Below are positions 11,725-23,115 of a stretch of DNA of 64,000 bases, piece by piece. Source of the stretch: Calliopum simillimum (Eukaryota > Arthropoda > Insecta > Diptera > Lauxaniidae). The DNA lies in contig OX638370.1 in assembly GCA_951812925.1 (NCBI GenBank), positions 109,940,897 through 110,004,896 of the forward strand, given 5' to 3'. Position numbers and translations under genes: made by a program. Each line of letters begins with the position of its first letter. Position 1 is the stretch's first letter. A model generated the notes under the pieces. It ran no database searches, was not told where the DNA came from, and saw only the letters and a program-made list of their open reading frames with translations.

Positions 11725-12370
11725 TGATTTCAGCTCTTGTAATCTTCCATCATGCTAAAAAATTTAAAAAATATTACTTTTTTAATCTTTTCACATTTTG
11801 TGTCACAAATTAAAGTCTCACCTTTTTCGACAAAATGCACAGCAGCTCTAACAGATTAAGCTTCGAGCAAATATTATTAAAATCATTCGTGCACATAAAC
11901 AAATATGAGTCAATGATTTGGATCATTAGTTCTTAAGTTTTGTGCAGCAAATTGAAGTTTCTTACTTAAAAAATTAATTAAAAAATGTTTTGTTCCTGTG
12001 CACGAAAAAATTGGGTCAGTCGAAATAGTTTGTTTTAGCTCTTGCAATTTTGCATCATGCTAAAAGTTTAAAAAAATATTACTTTTTACAACTTTTCGAA
12101 AAAAGGCTCAGAAGCACAAACAGATCAAGCTTCAAAAAATTTAGATAACGTTATTCGTGTGTACATAAATAAAATTTAATATAGTCAATTGTGTCCAAGA
12201 TCATGATTTGGATCGTTAGCTTATAAATTTTGTGAAGCAAATTAAAGTTTCTTACTTTTAGAAATTAATAAAAAAATGTTTTGTTTTTGTGCACAAAAAA
12301 ATTGGGTCTATTTAAAATATTTGCTGTCATGCTAAAAGTCTCAAAAAATATTAATTTTTGGATTGAATTT
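11725..12370. repeat. Tandem array, about 305-bp unit, just over two copies
   Basis: Blocks recur in order: GCTCTTG..CATCATGCTAAAA (11735, 12045, partly 12328), AAAAAATATTACTTTTT, TCGAGCAAA/TCAAAAAAT, GATTTGGATCRTTAG, AAGTTTCTTACTT, and GTGCACGAAAAAATTGGGTC (11998; 12292 variant). The last block also occurs in the array at 61970-62560. Confidence 0.7.
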
Positions 12371-12578
12371 TAAGAAATTGCTTGGAAAACTCCTTTGCGT
12401 ACCAGTATTCACAGTTTCTTTGACTACAGTGCACATATTGTGATTCATTTTTGAAGTAATTCCTGCAATTTTTCACATGTCTTAAAAGTGAAAAATAACA
12501 TACATAACTTAAAAACACTAGAAATTTTTCTATGCAATGGTATAATTAAGTTTTGCATTTAGGTATTTGAAGAATACC

Positions 12579-13534
12579 CACGGTACTCTTGAACAGTCGA
12601 TAGGTTTTTTGAATATGTGGAGAAAATCTGTGAATGGGGTTTCATTTGTATTAGTTTAGTGGTCCGAAAAATGCAAACTCCGAAATCGTAGCTGATCATC
12701 CCCGCGAAATATCGCAAAAATACATATCCCATATAAAATAAAAAAATTCAGAAAAAAAAACGCAACAAACAAATATAAAAATAGTTATTTTCAATGTATT
12801 TTGCAATGCTAAATCCGAATCCGCCCTTAGAATTGCTGTATCTCATACGGTTTTTAAGATATCTTAGCCTAAACAAGGACAAAAATCCGATGCTATGTTT
12901 CATTGCTGTGTTTTGGAGCTATATAACAGAACGCATATCCGTTAATTCTGATGCAGAAATGGAAAGCTCTAATCAATCTTCTAAACCTTATTCAAATAAT
13001 GTCGATATCTATATTTTTCTCGGAGATATCCTAACCTAAAAAGTTAAAAAAGTGCAAAAAACGTGTTTTGTCATTATTTCAGTCTACGATATTTCGGAGA
13101 AAAATTAAGCTATTGACGTAATTTAAATGCAGTTTTAAAGAAAAAAAATGGATCTTTTAGATAATGTATTGAAATCCGCGTATAAATGTTCCATATTATA
13201 GTTATATAGCTTCAAAATATAACAAAAACGGTATTTTTTCCTTGTTTATGCTAAGATATCTCAAAAACCGTATGAGATATAGCAATTTTAGGGCCGGATT
13301 CGGAATCAGCATTGCAAAATACATAACTATTTTTATATTTGTTTGTTGCGTTTTTTTTTCAGAATTTTTTTTTATTTTATATGGGATATGTATTTTTGCG
13401 ATATTTTGCGGGGATGATCAGCTACGATTTCGGGGTTTGCATTTTCCAGACCACTAAACTAATACAAATGAAACCCCATTCACAGATTTTCTCCACATAT
13501 TCAAAAAACCTATCGACTGTTCAAGAGCATCGTG
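12579..13534. mobile_element. Foldback (inverted-dimer) DNA element, copy 2, complete
   Basis: This 956-bp palindromic unit starts CACGGTACTCTTGAACAG and ends CTGTTCAAGAGCATCGTG, flanked by TACC on both sides (12575-12578 and 13535-13538), a likely target-site duplication. The outer 290 bp of each arm are highly similar and the centres are diverged but still recognisably inverted. It is homologous to copy 1 at 1-924, in opposite orientation as judged by the intact short frame (12794-13039 here). No transposase is encoded, so it is non-autonomous. The assignment to a Transib-like group rests only on the CAC..GTG ends. Confidence 0.85.
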
Positions 13535-13940
13535 TACCCCAAACATTAAAAATCGTAACAAAAAAATGTCTATATTTCCACAAAAACTTGGTAAAAAAGC
13601 TGACAGCTTTGTAATGTAAGCGTTGCCACATTACATAAAAAAATACAAAAGTTCACACCCATCAACAGTGGCAGCTGTTTTTATGTCAGATGACCACATA
13701 ATGACAGCTTCCAGTTACAAAAACAACAACAACGAGTACAACAAACTCATTAACAAGTGCAACATGATGAATAAAAAGATTACAGTGTTTTTTGCTGTTA
13801 TCTCTTTCACTAAGGCGCTCTTTCTCTCTCTCTCACTGTAATACATAGTGCTTATGCTAAAAACTTGATTAATGACAGCAGTTTTTATTGCGTACAGTAA
13901 ATGGTCAACATTACATTTTTTTTTTTTTTTGTAATGGTTA
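13535..13940. other. Short noncoding spacer
   Basis: No gene recognised between the foldback element and the palindromic MITE. A CT microsatellite is present at about 13820-13836, with a T run before 13930. Confidence 0.4.
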
Positions 13941-14129
13941 CCCAGTGTGCCAGACGGTTCACATCTTCGCTTTTTTACCCGTTACGGATCCGTTACTGAT
14001 CCGTTTGCGGGAGGAATTCCAAAAAAATAAACGATTCGTTTTTTTTTTGGGAATCTCTCCCGCCAACGGATCAGTAACGGATCCGTAACGGATAAAAAAG
14101 CGAAGATTTGAACCGTCTGGCACACTGGG
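13941..14129. mobile_element. Palindromic MITE with TA target duplication
   Basis: This 189-bp hairpin element begins CCCAGTGTGCCAGACGGTTC and ends with its near-perfect complement ending GGCACACTGGG. Inner segments AAGCG/CGCTT and ACGGATCC..GATCCGT are also inverted. TA dinucleotides flank both ends (13939-13940, 14130-14131), which fits a Tc1/mariner-mobilised MITE. It sits about 260 bp upstream of the first visible Pkn exon. Confidence 0.8.
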
Positions 14130-14387
14130 TAAGTACTGTACGGCAACAAAAAATTTAATGAAATTTGCCAAAAAAATTAACGCGTGTGAAAATTTAACTG
14201 ACGGTTTATTAAAAAAAAAAAACCAAAAAAAATTCAATAAATTTTTCTTTCAGTGCAAAATGTTTCAACTTAATAAAAAATAATAATTATAAATAAATAA
14301 TTAAAAAATCCGCCACTTGCAACATTCCTAGCTGTCTTAACATCTACAATTCTGATTTTGTGCCTACATAATTTACCTCTTCTACAG

Positions 14388-14712
14388 CGCCTTAATGCAT
14401 GCCTTTTTTCTACGCGTGAAAACTCACCTTAACCTACTTACCCAAAACCTTAATTCTCCTACACATTCCACACCCACAAGCGGTGCACCTACACCTGCTG
14501 TTGGTTTAAGTCCAGAACGTGAAGATTACCCAACCACACCGTCAACAACACCTCAAACCAACGGTATGGAATCGCTGCAACGTTCTAGATCGCTTAAATC
14601 AATACGTGTGCGTAAAATTTCAAAGGGTTCACTAAAGTCATTGCGACGTGGCACAATTTGTGTTACTGTCAGTACGCATCCTTCATCGTTATTTTATACG
14701 AGCAGTGATGAG
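14388..14712 (+). CDS. Pkn: Pkn exon (N-terminal variable region), 5' boundary uncertain
   Basis: The exon is open from an acceptor at 14386-14387 (pyrimidine-rich CTCTTCTACAG) to a donor GAG|GTAAAA at 14712/14713. An ATG at 14395 and another at 14566 are in frame. The peptide is Ser/Thr/Pro-rich and then strongly basic (RSRSLKSIRVRKISKGSLKSLRRG), ending FYTSSDE. It has no known domain and looks disordered. Assignment to Pkn is inferred from strand, position and phase: the donor leaves phase 0 and the next exon, at 17136, opens in phase 0 with the HR1-proximal sequence. Pkn genes have alternative N termini, so this may be isoform-specific. A true start at 14395 or an upstream exon outside the recognised set are both possible. 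A later acceptor within the exon cannot be excluded. Confidence 0.6.
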
Positions 14713-17135
14713 GTAAAATTATAACAAAAATGTGTTTATTTTAAGTTCTTAAGTTTATTTCTTTTGTTTTTTGTAAAAAAAAGAAGCTTAACATGACGTA
14801 TGAGCAACATTTTTGCTTATTTTCAAGTATCGATATCTTGTTTGCGATTTGACATAGAACTCATTTACAGTTAGCATTATGATTTCATTATAAAACACTA
14901 AAGCAATGCACAGTTTAATCACTGGCTGCGTATTTTAAGTAGGAAAAACTACCTATTAAATATTTGGTAAAATATAAACAAATCATGAAAACCAAACATG
15001 AAAGAAGTGTCGTATTGCCTTTAACGCAAAACTGTATCTAATAGCGTTAGTTTTCAATTTTTAATTGCTTTGCTTGTACATTCATCATTGTTTATTGCAT
15101 TTTCTTGCCTTCATTGCTATATTTAATTTTCTCTTTGCCTATCTTGACCATGAAATTTTAATTTAATAATTTTTTGCCATTACTGTATGGTTGTTTATAT
15201 GTTTATCTGCTTATACGTCTGTCTGTCTTTTTGTTTCGTTGTAGGTCTGTGTTAATTGAAGTTTTCAGTTTAAATAGGTGTTTATGTAAATATGTACTCT
15301 TATGTGGAACTATGTTTGTTTATTTTAATTCCAAGTGCAGTCCATAATGCCACAAGTGGCTTCCTCCTCCACCAAAGAAGCCACTCGTTTCAATTATGGA
15401 ATTCTGCTCATTTGTTTGTTTCAATGTTTTTTTTTTTTTTTCGTCGCTGACTTTTGAGTGCACAATTCGTCACGATTTTTTAATTCCCTTTAAATATATA
15501 AATATTTGTTATTTTATTTCATATATTGTGAAATACTTGTTAATGACTAATGTTTTATCGTATTAATTTCTTAATACAAAAATTGTTAAGTTATCCCTTT
15601 TGTTTTAGAATTAATATTAAAAATAATTTGAATTTTATTCAGATTTCATATTTTTTTTATTTTTATATATATCATAAAGTTAAAAGTTACTCATACGTCA
15701 TGGTCACTCAAACTTTCAAACTCTTATGGTACGCTATGGTATGGTATATCTCAGCTTCGATGGCACCTTGAGCTTACAGATCTGCGCTACAATTGTTTCT
15801 TTTAATATTTTAATAAAATTATGAAGTAACACTGTTGGCTGCCAAAGGAAAACCCATTAACTTTAACATCTCAGTTAAGTGTAAAAATGTTCAGACTTTT
15901 GTATCTTTGCTTCGATGTAACATAGGCCCATATGTTTCTTTGAAAGTCAAGCTTTATTGTATATCCGACAATATTTTCAGATTTAATTAGTGGTCGCAGC
16001 AAAATAGCAAAATACTTTGTTACATAACAAATTGCAACTTATGATTTTTTCGATTCCAAACTGAGAATGCTTTAATGTTGAAAAACATTAATATTACAAT
16101 GACAATAGCAAACATTTTAAAAAAGGTGAAACTGGTGGATAGTGATCCTAATTGTTAATTGATTTTATTAAACCAAGGCAAAAGATACGTTTAGTAACAT
16201 AGAAAAAACCTTCCAGGAGAATGTCACACACTCGTGTGTGTTCTTTAGAAAATTTCTAAACTTAAAAAACCCACACTATCGAAAAACCAAAATTGATTGA
16301 GCTTGAAAGGAGTTGAGTTTCCTCTTTCGTTTCACTTTCAGTTCTATTTCTAGTCAATATTTAATAAATTTACAGTTAGAATAAGAAAGACTGAGCGAAA
16401 ATAGTCTTGAATGAGGGTCCAACTTCTGCATTGCCAATTCAATGTAATTATGTACATTTTTTTTTTTTTTCGAAAAGTTAACACATAAAAACAGTAACTG
16501 AATAAACAATGCAAACAATTTAGTGCACTAGCGAGTGGTTTGGGGCAGGCAGGAGAATGTGTTTTATCCATTTTATTTATAATTTCATAGTAAAAAATTT
16601 AGATTTATTTTGTTGTTAAGTATCTGTATTAAATAGTTAAAAAATCTAATTTTAAATATTAACATGGTTTCGAACCCTGCAGCAATCACCCATATCTCCA
16701 TATCTTTGCTTGCTTAAAACTTAGTTATCTTTGAATAAACTGCAGTTAATTCAATTTTCGTTGTTGGCCGCTAAAAACCGTGCATGATTTGTAATCTGGG
16801 AAAAAAAGTTTTTGTGACCTTTTTAATACTAAACAAGACATTTATATCGATTAGCTAACTACATTTAACTGCTAGGTTTTTATGGTCATTGTTATACGTT
16901 TAGGTACCTACTTATCTTAATGGAGCACACGCTAAGTGCCTACATTTTAAAGGTGCCAACACATGCAACAACCAACATAGCATGTCAGAAAGTCATAATT
17001 TCTTAATTTTTTTGGCAATGTTATTGTTGACCTTTTGTTATTAAATAAAATGAAAAATAAAAACAAATAAATTTACATCTCGATTTTAAAGGCAAATTTA
17101 CTAATGTACACTCTATTTTTTCTTTTATTTTTCAG
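14713..17135 (+). other. Pkn intron between exon 14388-14712 and the HR1a exon
   Basis: GT at 14713 and AG at 17134-17135. It holds a strong hairpin at 15331-15414 (listed separately) and otherwise AT-rich sequence with homopolymer runs. No mobile element was recognised. Confidence 0.55.
15331..15414. other. Stable intronic hairpin, miRNA-precursor-like
   Basis: The 5' arm contains GCAGTCCATAAT then AAGTGGCTTC. The 3' arm contains GAAGCCACT then ATTATGGAATTCTGC. They pair over about 25 positions with a few internal mismatches around a loop of about 13 nt. Base composition here is clearly less AT-rich than its surroundings. Size and shape suit a pre-miRNA or mirtron-like transcript, but it may equally be a decayed palindromic MITE. 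The strand cannot be decided. Confidence 0.35.
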
Positions 17136-17457
17136 GGAGACTACATTAAACACCCTGTTCTATATGAGCTCAGCCATAAGTATGGCTTCACAGACAACCT
17201 GCCTGAAAGTGCACTGCCCAATCGGCTTGAAGAGATTAAAGAAGCAATACGACGTGAAATACGCAAAGAGTTGAAAATTAAGGAAGGCGCTGAAAAATTA
17301 CGTGAAGTTGCCAAAGATCGTCGTTCGCTGAACGATGTTGCCACAATTGTTAAGAAGAGCAATAGTAAATTGGCTGAGCTCAAATCGGAGTTGCAAGAGC
17401 TAGAAAGTCAAATACTGTTGACACAGGGTAACTCGGCAGTGAATAGCAATGGCAGAG
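17136..17457 (+). CDS. Pkn: Pkn exon: first HR1 (Rho-binding) repeat
   Basis: The acceptor TTTTTCAG ends at 17135 and the donor GGCAGAG|GTAAGA starts at 17458. The exon encodes GDYIKHPVLYELSHKYGFTD, followed by the first HR1 antiparallel coiled coil: an IKEAIRREIRKELKIKEGAE helix, a DRRSLNDVATIVKKSN segment and a LAELKSELQELESQI helix. In protein kinase N (PRK/PKN) family members this HR1a repeat binds GTP-loaded Rho/Rac and also covers the kinase in the resting state. The EIRKELK..EGAE signature is close to that of human PKN1. The exon ends in phase 1, matching the next exon, which begins with the two remaining bases of an Asp codon. The first base is in phase 0, compatible with the exon ending at 14712. 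Confidence 0.93.
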
Positions 17458-18168
17458 GTAAGAATTAAAATATTTAAAAAATAAAATAAATTAAATCAAT
17501 GCCATGTTATATTTTTTCCTATAAGCTTAGACGGCTACATGTTCCATGTTCTAATCTTTTATATCAAAAATCGATTAAATTTCTCTCATTTTTTGTTTTA
17601 CTTTAAACAACACACATTTTTACATAAAAACATTTGGTATCACCATGCCAACCAACAACCAAATCAACCAATTGGTCGTTCGTGCGGTCAGTCATCAGTA
17701 GCTACAACCGGCCGGCATTTTTTTTTTTTTTTTTATTTATAATCGGCTTTTGTAGCCGGCTAAAATTTTTGTAGCTTCTATTCGTATTTGTTTGTTTGCG
17801 TTGATACATATTCAACATGTATAGAAAACAAGCTTTGTGCGCTTTACATTTTTTAGCTTTGAAGCGTAATTAATTTAAAATCAATTTTCAGTTTCGTTTA
17901 ACTTTGGTTTAAATATAGGAATTTTTATTGAATTTCTATGGTTGCCGAAATGTTTTTTGTTTTGTGTTTTATTTGATGCCGTAGTTGGAATTTTCTAAGA
18001 CGATTAAACACGTAAAACTTGATAGGTTTTCAAAATTCATACTGAATATTTAGATTAAAAAATTATATTTTGGTATCAGTGTTGTAAACTTATGTTTTAC
18101 AATGTAAAACAAACAGAATAAAACATCCCTTTGATTCACTCACGATAAATTTTTTGTTTGCTTTGTTT

Positions 18169-18793
18169 AGGCCCGGATTTTAAGTCATTAGTTAACTAAT
18201 TAGTTAACTAAAATGGAAACAAGAGTTTAACTAATGTTTCATATTCACAGTGTTTAGTTAACTTATGGCAGCATGGCTTAATTTGTTCGTTTTGTTTGTG
18301 GATTTTGTGAAAACACATATGTTTTGTTCATGTTTGTTTGTAATTGGGAACACAAGATAACAAAAATGTTAGATAATTCACGTTCAGCTAATTTTAATGA
18401 AGAAGTAGTGAATTTCATGATCCAGTTGGTGAAAATTCACATAAAAGGAACTGAGTGCAAAAAGTCGAAGCAAAATCTGTCATGAAACTCGTTGTAGTTT
18501 TGGAAAAAAGGCAGGCGTTTTGTAAAAGCTCTTGGCGATCAACCACAATATGTATTCCAAATTTAGTCAAGATCTTCGTCGCTCTTGATACCAGACTCAA
18601 AATTTTCTACGTCTGAAAACATTTTTAGAATTTTCACATAACTTATGCGAATTCTGTTTCCTTAGCATCAGCTGTTGGTTGACTAATGGTTAACCAATGA
18701 AATTTTGAGGGTTTAACTAATGGTTAACTAGTGACTGAAAATAATATTTTGTTGGCTAAATAAACCGTTGCCATTAATTGAGATGTGGCCGTA
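18169..18793 (-). mobile_element. TTAGTTAAC-rich element, copy B (complete-looking)
   Basis: This 625-bp unit lies in reverse orientation relative to copies A and C. It has AGGCCCGGAT at the left and ATGTGGCC at the right, with multiple TTAGTTAAC motifs near both ends. Internal blocks match copy A (GTTTTCAGACGTAGAAAATTTT, inverted here) and copy C (CATGCTGCCATAAGTTAACTAAACACTGTG). It is noncoding. The short subterminal repeats and small size suggest a non-autonomous DNA element. The superfamily is unknown. Confidence 0.7.
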
Positions 18794-19179
18794 CCAAAGG
18801 GTCTAAGTACCATTACGAAGCAAAAGTAATGTCATAATATGAATTGGGTGACATTTTGTTAGAAATGACTAAAATTGTTTTCAGTTTTCAGTTTTCTGTT
18901 TCAGCTAAAGCTAACGTTTTACGTGCATCATAAGTAAAATTATGTGGTTCTGGCTGATAAGAGTTGCGAGTATGATTGAATTGAATAATATCACCAACAA
19001 GTATTTTTACAGAGAAGTACAGTTTTCTTTAATTTAAGAGGCACGATCTTTGTTTTTCAACAAAAATACCACAACCTTAAATATTTCGAAGACTTAAGAA
19101 AAAACTGCAGAGTGTTGGGTCCTAATAATGACATAGAATATATTATATACTCACAATATCGTCCAATCGTCATCTTCGG

Positions 19180-19640
19180 CTCTTTAGGGAGGCCAGCCAC
19201 TAGTGGAGAGTGCAAAAGACTGCAACCGGAGCGTTGAGATTATGCTTCAACCTCATTCATTAAAGCCATTGCCTTATGCAGTGTGATTAGGCTCAGAGAA
19301 GCCGGTTGCTGGATGTCAAAAAATTACCAGTCGTCCATTCCAACTCCTCCTCAGATTACATCTGCCCCATACTAAATTTTGAAGACAACTTTGGTGTGTG
19401 GTTTGCGGAAAGAACTCAATGGGAAGACAGTACACTTAGTCTAAATTTTGCAACCACCATATACACTGATGACTCGAAGATGGACTGTGTCGTGGGTGCA
19501 GGTGTATTTTTAAAAGACTTCAATTTATCTCAATCTTTTCGCATATTCAGTTAGCGTCTTTCAGGCAGAAGTCTATGCCGTTATCAAAGTCTTTTGCCTA
19601 GTAAGGACCAGTTTTAAGTATTTTTTGGCCGATATGTGGT
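19180..19640 (+). pseudogene. Decayed non-LTR element: start of RNase H domain
   Basis: An open segment encodes TTIYTDDSKMDCVVGAGVF, matching the first RNase H block (the consensus has YTDGS with catalytic Asp; here DD replaces DG). After a frameshift it continues VFQAEVYAVIKVF, the second block with its catalytic Glu. Upstream sequence is only loosely recognisable. An RNase H domain after the RT is typical of I, R1/LOA and some related non-LTR clades. It may belong to the same family as the pieces at 6005, 38041 and 46010, but the pieces do not overlap enough to prove it. Confidence 0.65.
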
Positions 19641-19989
19641 ATTTGGCATACGCTTTTTGTTATTGTAAAATTTTTAGTTATACCTTTTAAACAAAAGTGT
19701 CTTAATCAAAAGTGTCTTAAAATTTTCCAGTATAAGCTTTCGTATAAGTCATATCAATAATAAATAAATTGAACCTTCACAAAAAATAATATAAATCAAT
19801 CGCTTTGTTGTGTGTAAATAATTTTCCAAATAAGTTTATTTTTTTTTTTTTGTGAATTTTCAATTTAATTTTGTTATTCCGTGCACGCACGCACATTGTA
19901 CAGATTATTTTTTTTTTTCAGAAAGGTGCGAAATTATTTGGTGAATTTAATTGTTGTTTGAATTTGGATAGACAACATTGCTAAATGTT

Positions 19990-20245
19990 ACATTAGACTG
20001 ATTCAAATAGTTTTGTTTTTATTTTTTCGTTTTTTGTAGTCAACCTTTTAATATTGTTTTTTGTTATTTTCATTGGAAAAGCATTGTAAAGGCGGTTTTT
20101 TGTTTTTGTATAGAACATCTTATAGGGATGAAGTCTTATATACATAATTGGCTTTCTTATTCGTTATAAAAAAAAATTAGATGTTCACAGATTGTTATTT
20201 CTTATTTTTGAATTGAATCAGTCTAATGCAACAATCATTACATTC
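19990..20245. repeat. Inverted repeat, about 25-bp arms
   Basis: The segment AAATGTTACATTAGACTGAT near 19985-20008 is matched by ATCAGTCTAATGCAACAATC near 20217-20236 in inverted orientation. The interior is AT-rich and noncoding. This is a possible small MITE remnant with no clear target duplication. Confidence 0.4.
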
Positions 20246-20820
20246 TACATTTAGCTACGTAATTTGTTCTGTTATTTGTTTTTAATTTTATTTTTATGTT
20301 TATCTCATTATCACTGCAAAGCGCATTGTTGCCAAATTGAAATTGAAATTTAAAAATAAAAAAATAAATAAAATTTAAACAAGATTTTTAACGCTTACAA
20401 TTTCGATGACAAGTATTTATTTGGCTTTTTTTGTATTGTGGAGTTAAAACATTTTTGGAATGTCTAGTTTGTTATTTATTCATGTCAGATGCTTTCATGT
20501 GAGTTTGTTTAGTCACAACTCTTTATATGGTTTTTGTTAACAAATTTTATAAATTGTTTTTTTTTTTGCAAATTTTTGGCATTCACAAATTTAACTAGTT
20601 TTTGGTTGATATTTTCATTATTAGTTTTTAATTAAATGTTCAATTGATTTATTAGTTTTCGACTTCAAATGGTTAGCGTACTTTGCATTTTTAATGTTTT
20701 TAAATTTAAGTGACCTGCGCTAGAAAGAATTTTAGACTTTTTTTTTTTATTTATTTTAACACAATTTATTTTGATTTTTATTTTAATTGTTTTTTGGAAC
20801 AGAAAATGATTTATATTAGT

Positions 20821-21434
20821 TTCAACCAACAAGCATGTATCAGCTGAGATTGTTGGTTTGAGCTTACTATACAGTGTGTTTATGTAAAGCAACATCAAAA
20901 TTACGAAAACAATGCATAAAGGAAAACAAAAAATTTTGAAAGTCAGGTTTTCGTTACGTTTTACGACCCACCACAATTCTATCATTAGACGATTTTGTCC
21001 AAATCCAGAAGAACTTATAAGCATACTATGCTTAAACTTTAGCATAGATATGTTGAGAATCACAGCATAAGGAAAATAAAGCACATGCAAAAGTTCTTCT
21101 TTCTTTGTTATTCATCGCCCTGCTGTTGCAACTCGATGATTATACTTTTTTTGCATAGCGCCTTCTTTTGTAAGCTTATTTGGCGAGACGTAACGATGTA
21201 GTAAGCGCCATTTGTATGTTTATCAGCGTGTCGCTCTCTGAGACTTTGCAAGCTTATCTAGAGTATGCTTGTAAGTTCTGCTGGTTGTCGGCAAATTCGT
21301 CTGATGATAGGATCTATGGTTGGCATTGAAACGTAACAAAAAGCAGCCTTCCAATAATTTTTTTTATTTTTTCTAATGCATTTTGCAGTAAGCTCAAACC
21401 AACAATGTCACCTGATCCACGCTTGTTGGTAAGA
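20821..21434. mobile_element. DNA-transposon remnant with about 48-bp terminal inverted repeats
   Basis: The left terminus (about 20821-20868), running from ACCAACAAGC to GATTGTTGGTTTGAGCTTACT, is inverted at 21387-21434, which runs from AGTAAGCTCAAACCAACAAT to GCTTGTTGGT. The interior of about 520 bp holds no transposase motif; the open frame across it on the minus strand reads as low-complexity peptide. It is likely non-autonomous. No convincing target duplication is visible. Confidence 0.65.
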
Positions 21435-22289
21435 AATAATTTTGGATTTTCTCCTTGATTTTTACGTAATGTTTAAAATTATTGAATTTTTCACGTTAAC
21501 TATTTTGTTTATTAGATCTCGAAAATCACGGGAAATATCGCTGATAGTGATAACATTGATTTTTGTTTTAAGAATTTTTTAAGTTTGCTACTTAATGACA
21601 TGTATATATTGAAAATTAATTTTTTATTGAACTTTTAGTTGCAACATTAAAGGTAGCACTTCGCCGTAACATACCTAATTAACACATTATAATTAAGCTG
21701 TAAATTGAAATTTTTTTATTTAAATTGTCATGATAACTTGCGTAATATTTTGAATAAAATGCATTACTTTATTGCGTGAACTGCGCTATAAAAAAAACTT
21801 CGTTATTTTTTCATCTCTTAATTCAACTGCAACTGCATTACGTAATTTAATTGTTTCGTTGTTTGTTTTTTTTTTTCGTGTGCACTATTTGCTTGTTGCT
21901 ACTGTTGCAATCTTGTATTACAACGGGGAACTTTTAATGTTTTTTTTTTTTTTTTTCAATTTTCCATTACAATCACTATTTTTCTCATAATTTTTGCTTT
22001 CTCATTGTTGCTGTTGTTACAATTTAATGTGCAACAATAAAATTTGTTGACTTTATTCATTTTGTGTTTTGTTTGTTGATTTTATATCTACTTTGTGCAT
22101 ACTCATTCATTAATTCAGTTATTTACCTCAAATTAATGAGTAAAGTGCATTACAAAACCATAAATTTTCGTATTGAACAATTTTAATGAAAAAATTTATT
22201 ACAGTTTTTCATGCATTATAGTTAAATTTAAAGAAAATTTTTGTTATGTTCAATTTTAAATTTAAATTCGACATTTTATTTAAAAATTT

Positions 22290-23115
22290 TAATTTTTTTA
22301 TCGCATGCGATTTTTTTAGTAGCGTGCGATTTTTTTAATAGCTCGCGATTTATTGAGTTATGTGGTCTTTCCCTTGAAAAAAAAAAATTTTATTTTTTCC
22401 TCAAACGATTTTTGTAAATAATATGCGAGTTTCTTCAATCTTATGCAATTCTTGATTATGATTTGCTTTCAGATCATCATGGTGATGAATAATTTTTAAG
22501 ATTTTATGACATAAAAAACTATAAATCGCATAAATTTTGTCTCATGCGATTTGCATAAATCTCAAGCGATTTTTTTAACAGCATGTGATTTTTAGATTTT
22601 TCCATTAAAAAATCTTGAATTCTTTTGTCTCATGCTGTTTTTCTAAATCCCAACCATCTCTAATCCCACTAATCTCTGCCAATTTCTTTTTATCTCAAAC
22701 GATTTTAAAATTTAATGTAAGTTTCTTAAATCTAAAGTTATCAAATCTTGGTTACGATTTGTAAATAAACCTTTAAATTTTTCTAAAATCTCATGGAAGT
22801 TTTAGAAAGGGTAATTGATTGATTAAAGAATTGCATGGAAAATTGTTTTCAAGTTCTTATGGCATAAATCGCGTAAATTTTATCTCATGCGATTTTCATA
22901 AATCTGAAGCGATTTTTTTAGTAGCATGTGATTTTTAGATTTTTTCCATTAAAAAACGTGAATTTTTTTGTCTCAACGATTTTCGTAAATTTCATGCGAG
23001 TTTTCTAAATCTTAAAAAAATCTTTCAGTTTTTTTTTTAAAGAAATCGCATACATTTTTTCCTAAATCTCAAGCTAATTTTTTCATATCATGTAATTTTT
23101 GATTTTGTCTTGATA
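22290..23115. repeat. Degenerate tandem array built on ATGCGATTTTT motifs
   Basis: Three diverged units, spaced about 250-340 bp, share the series TCATGCGATTTKCATAAATCT, AAGCGATTTTTTTA, AGCATGTGATTTTTAGATTT and TTCCATTAAAAAA. The best pair is 22545-22640 and 22885-22985. Shorter GCGATTTTTTTA copies fill the spaces. Confidence 0.65.
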
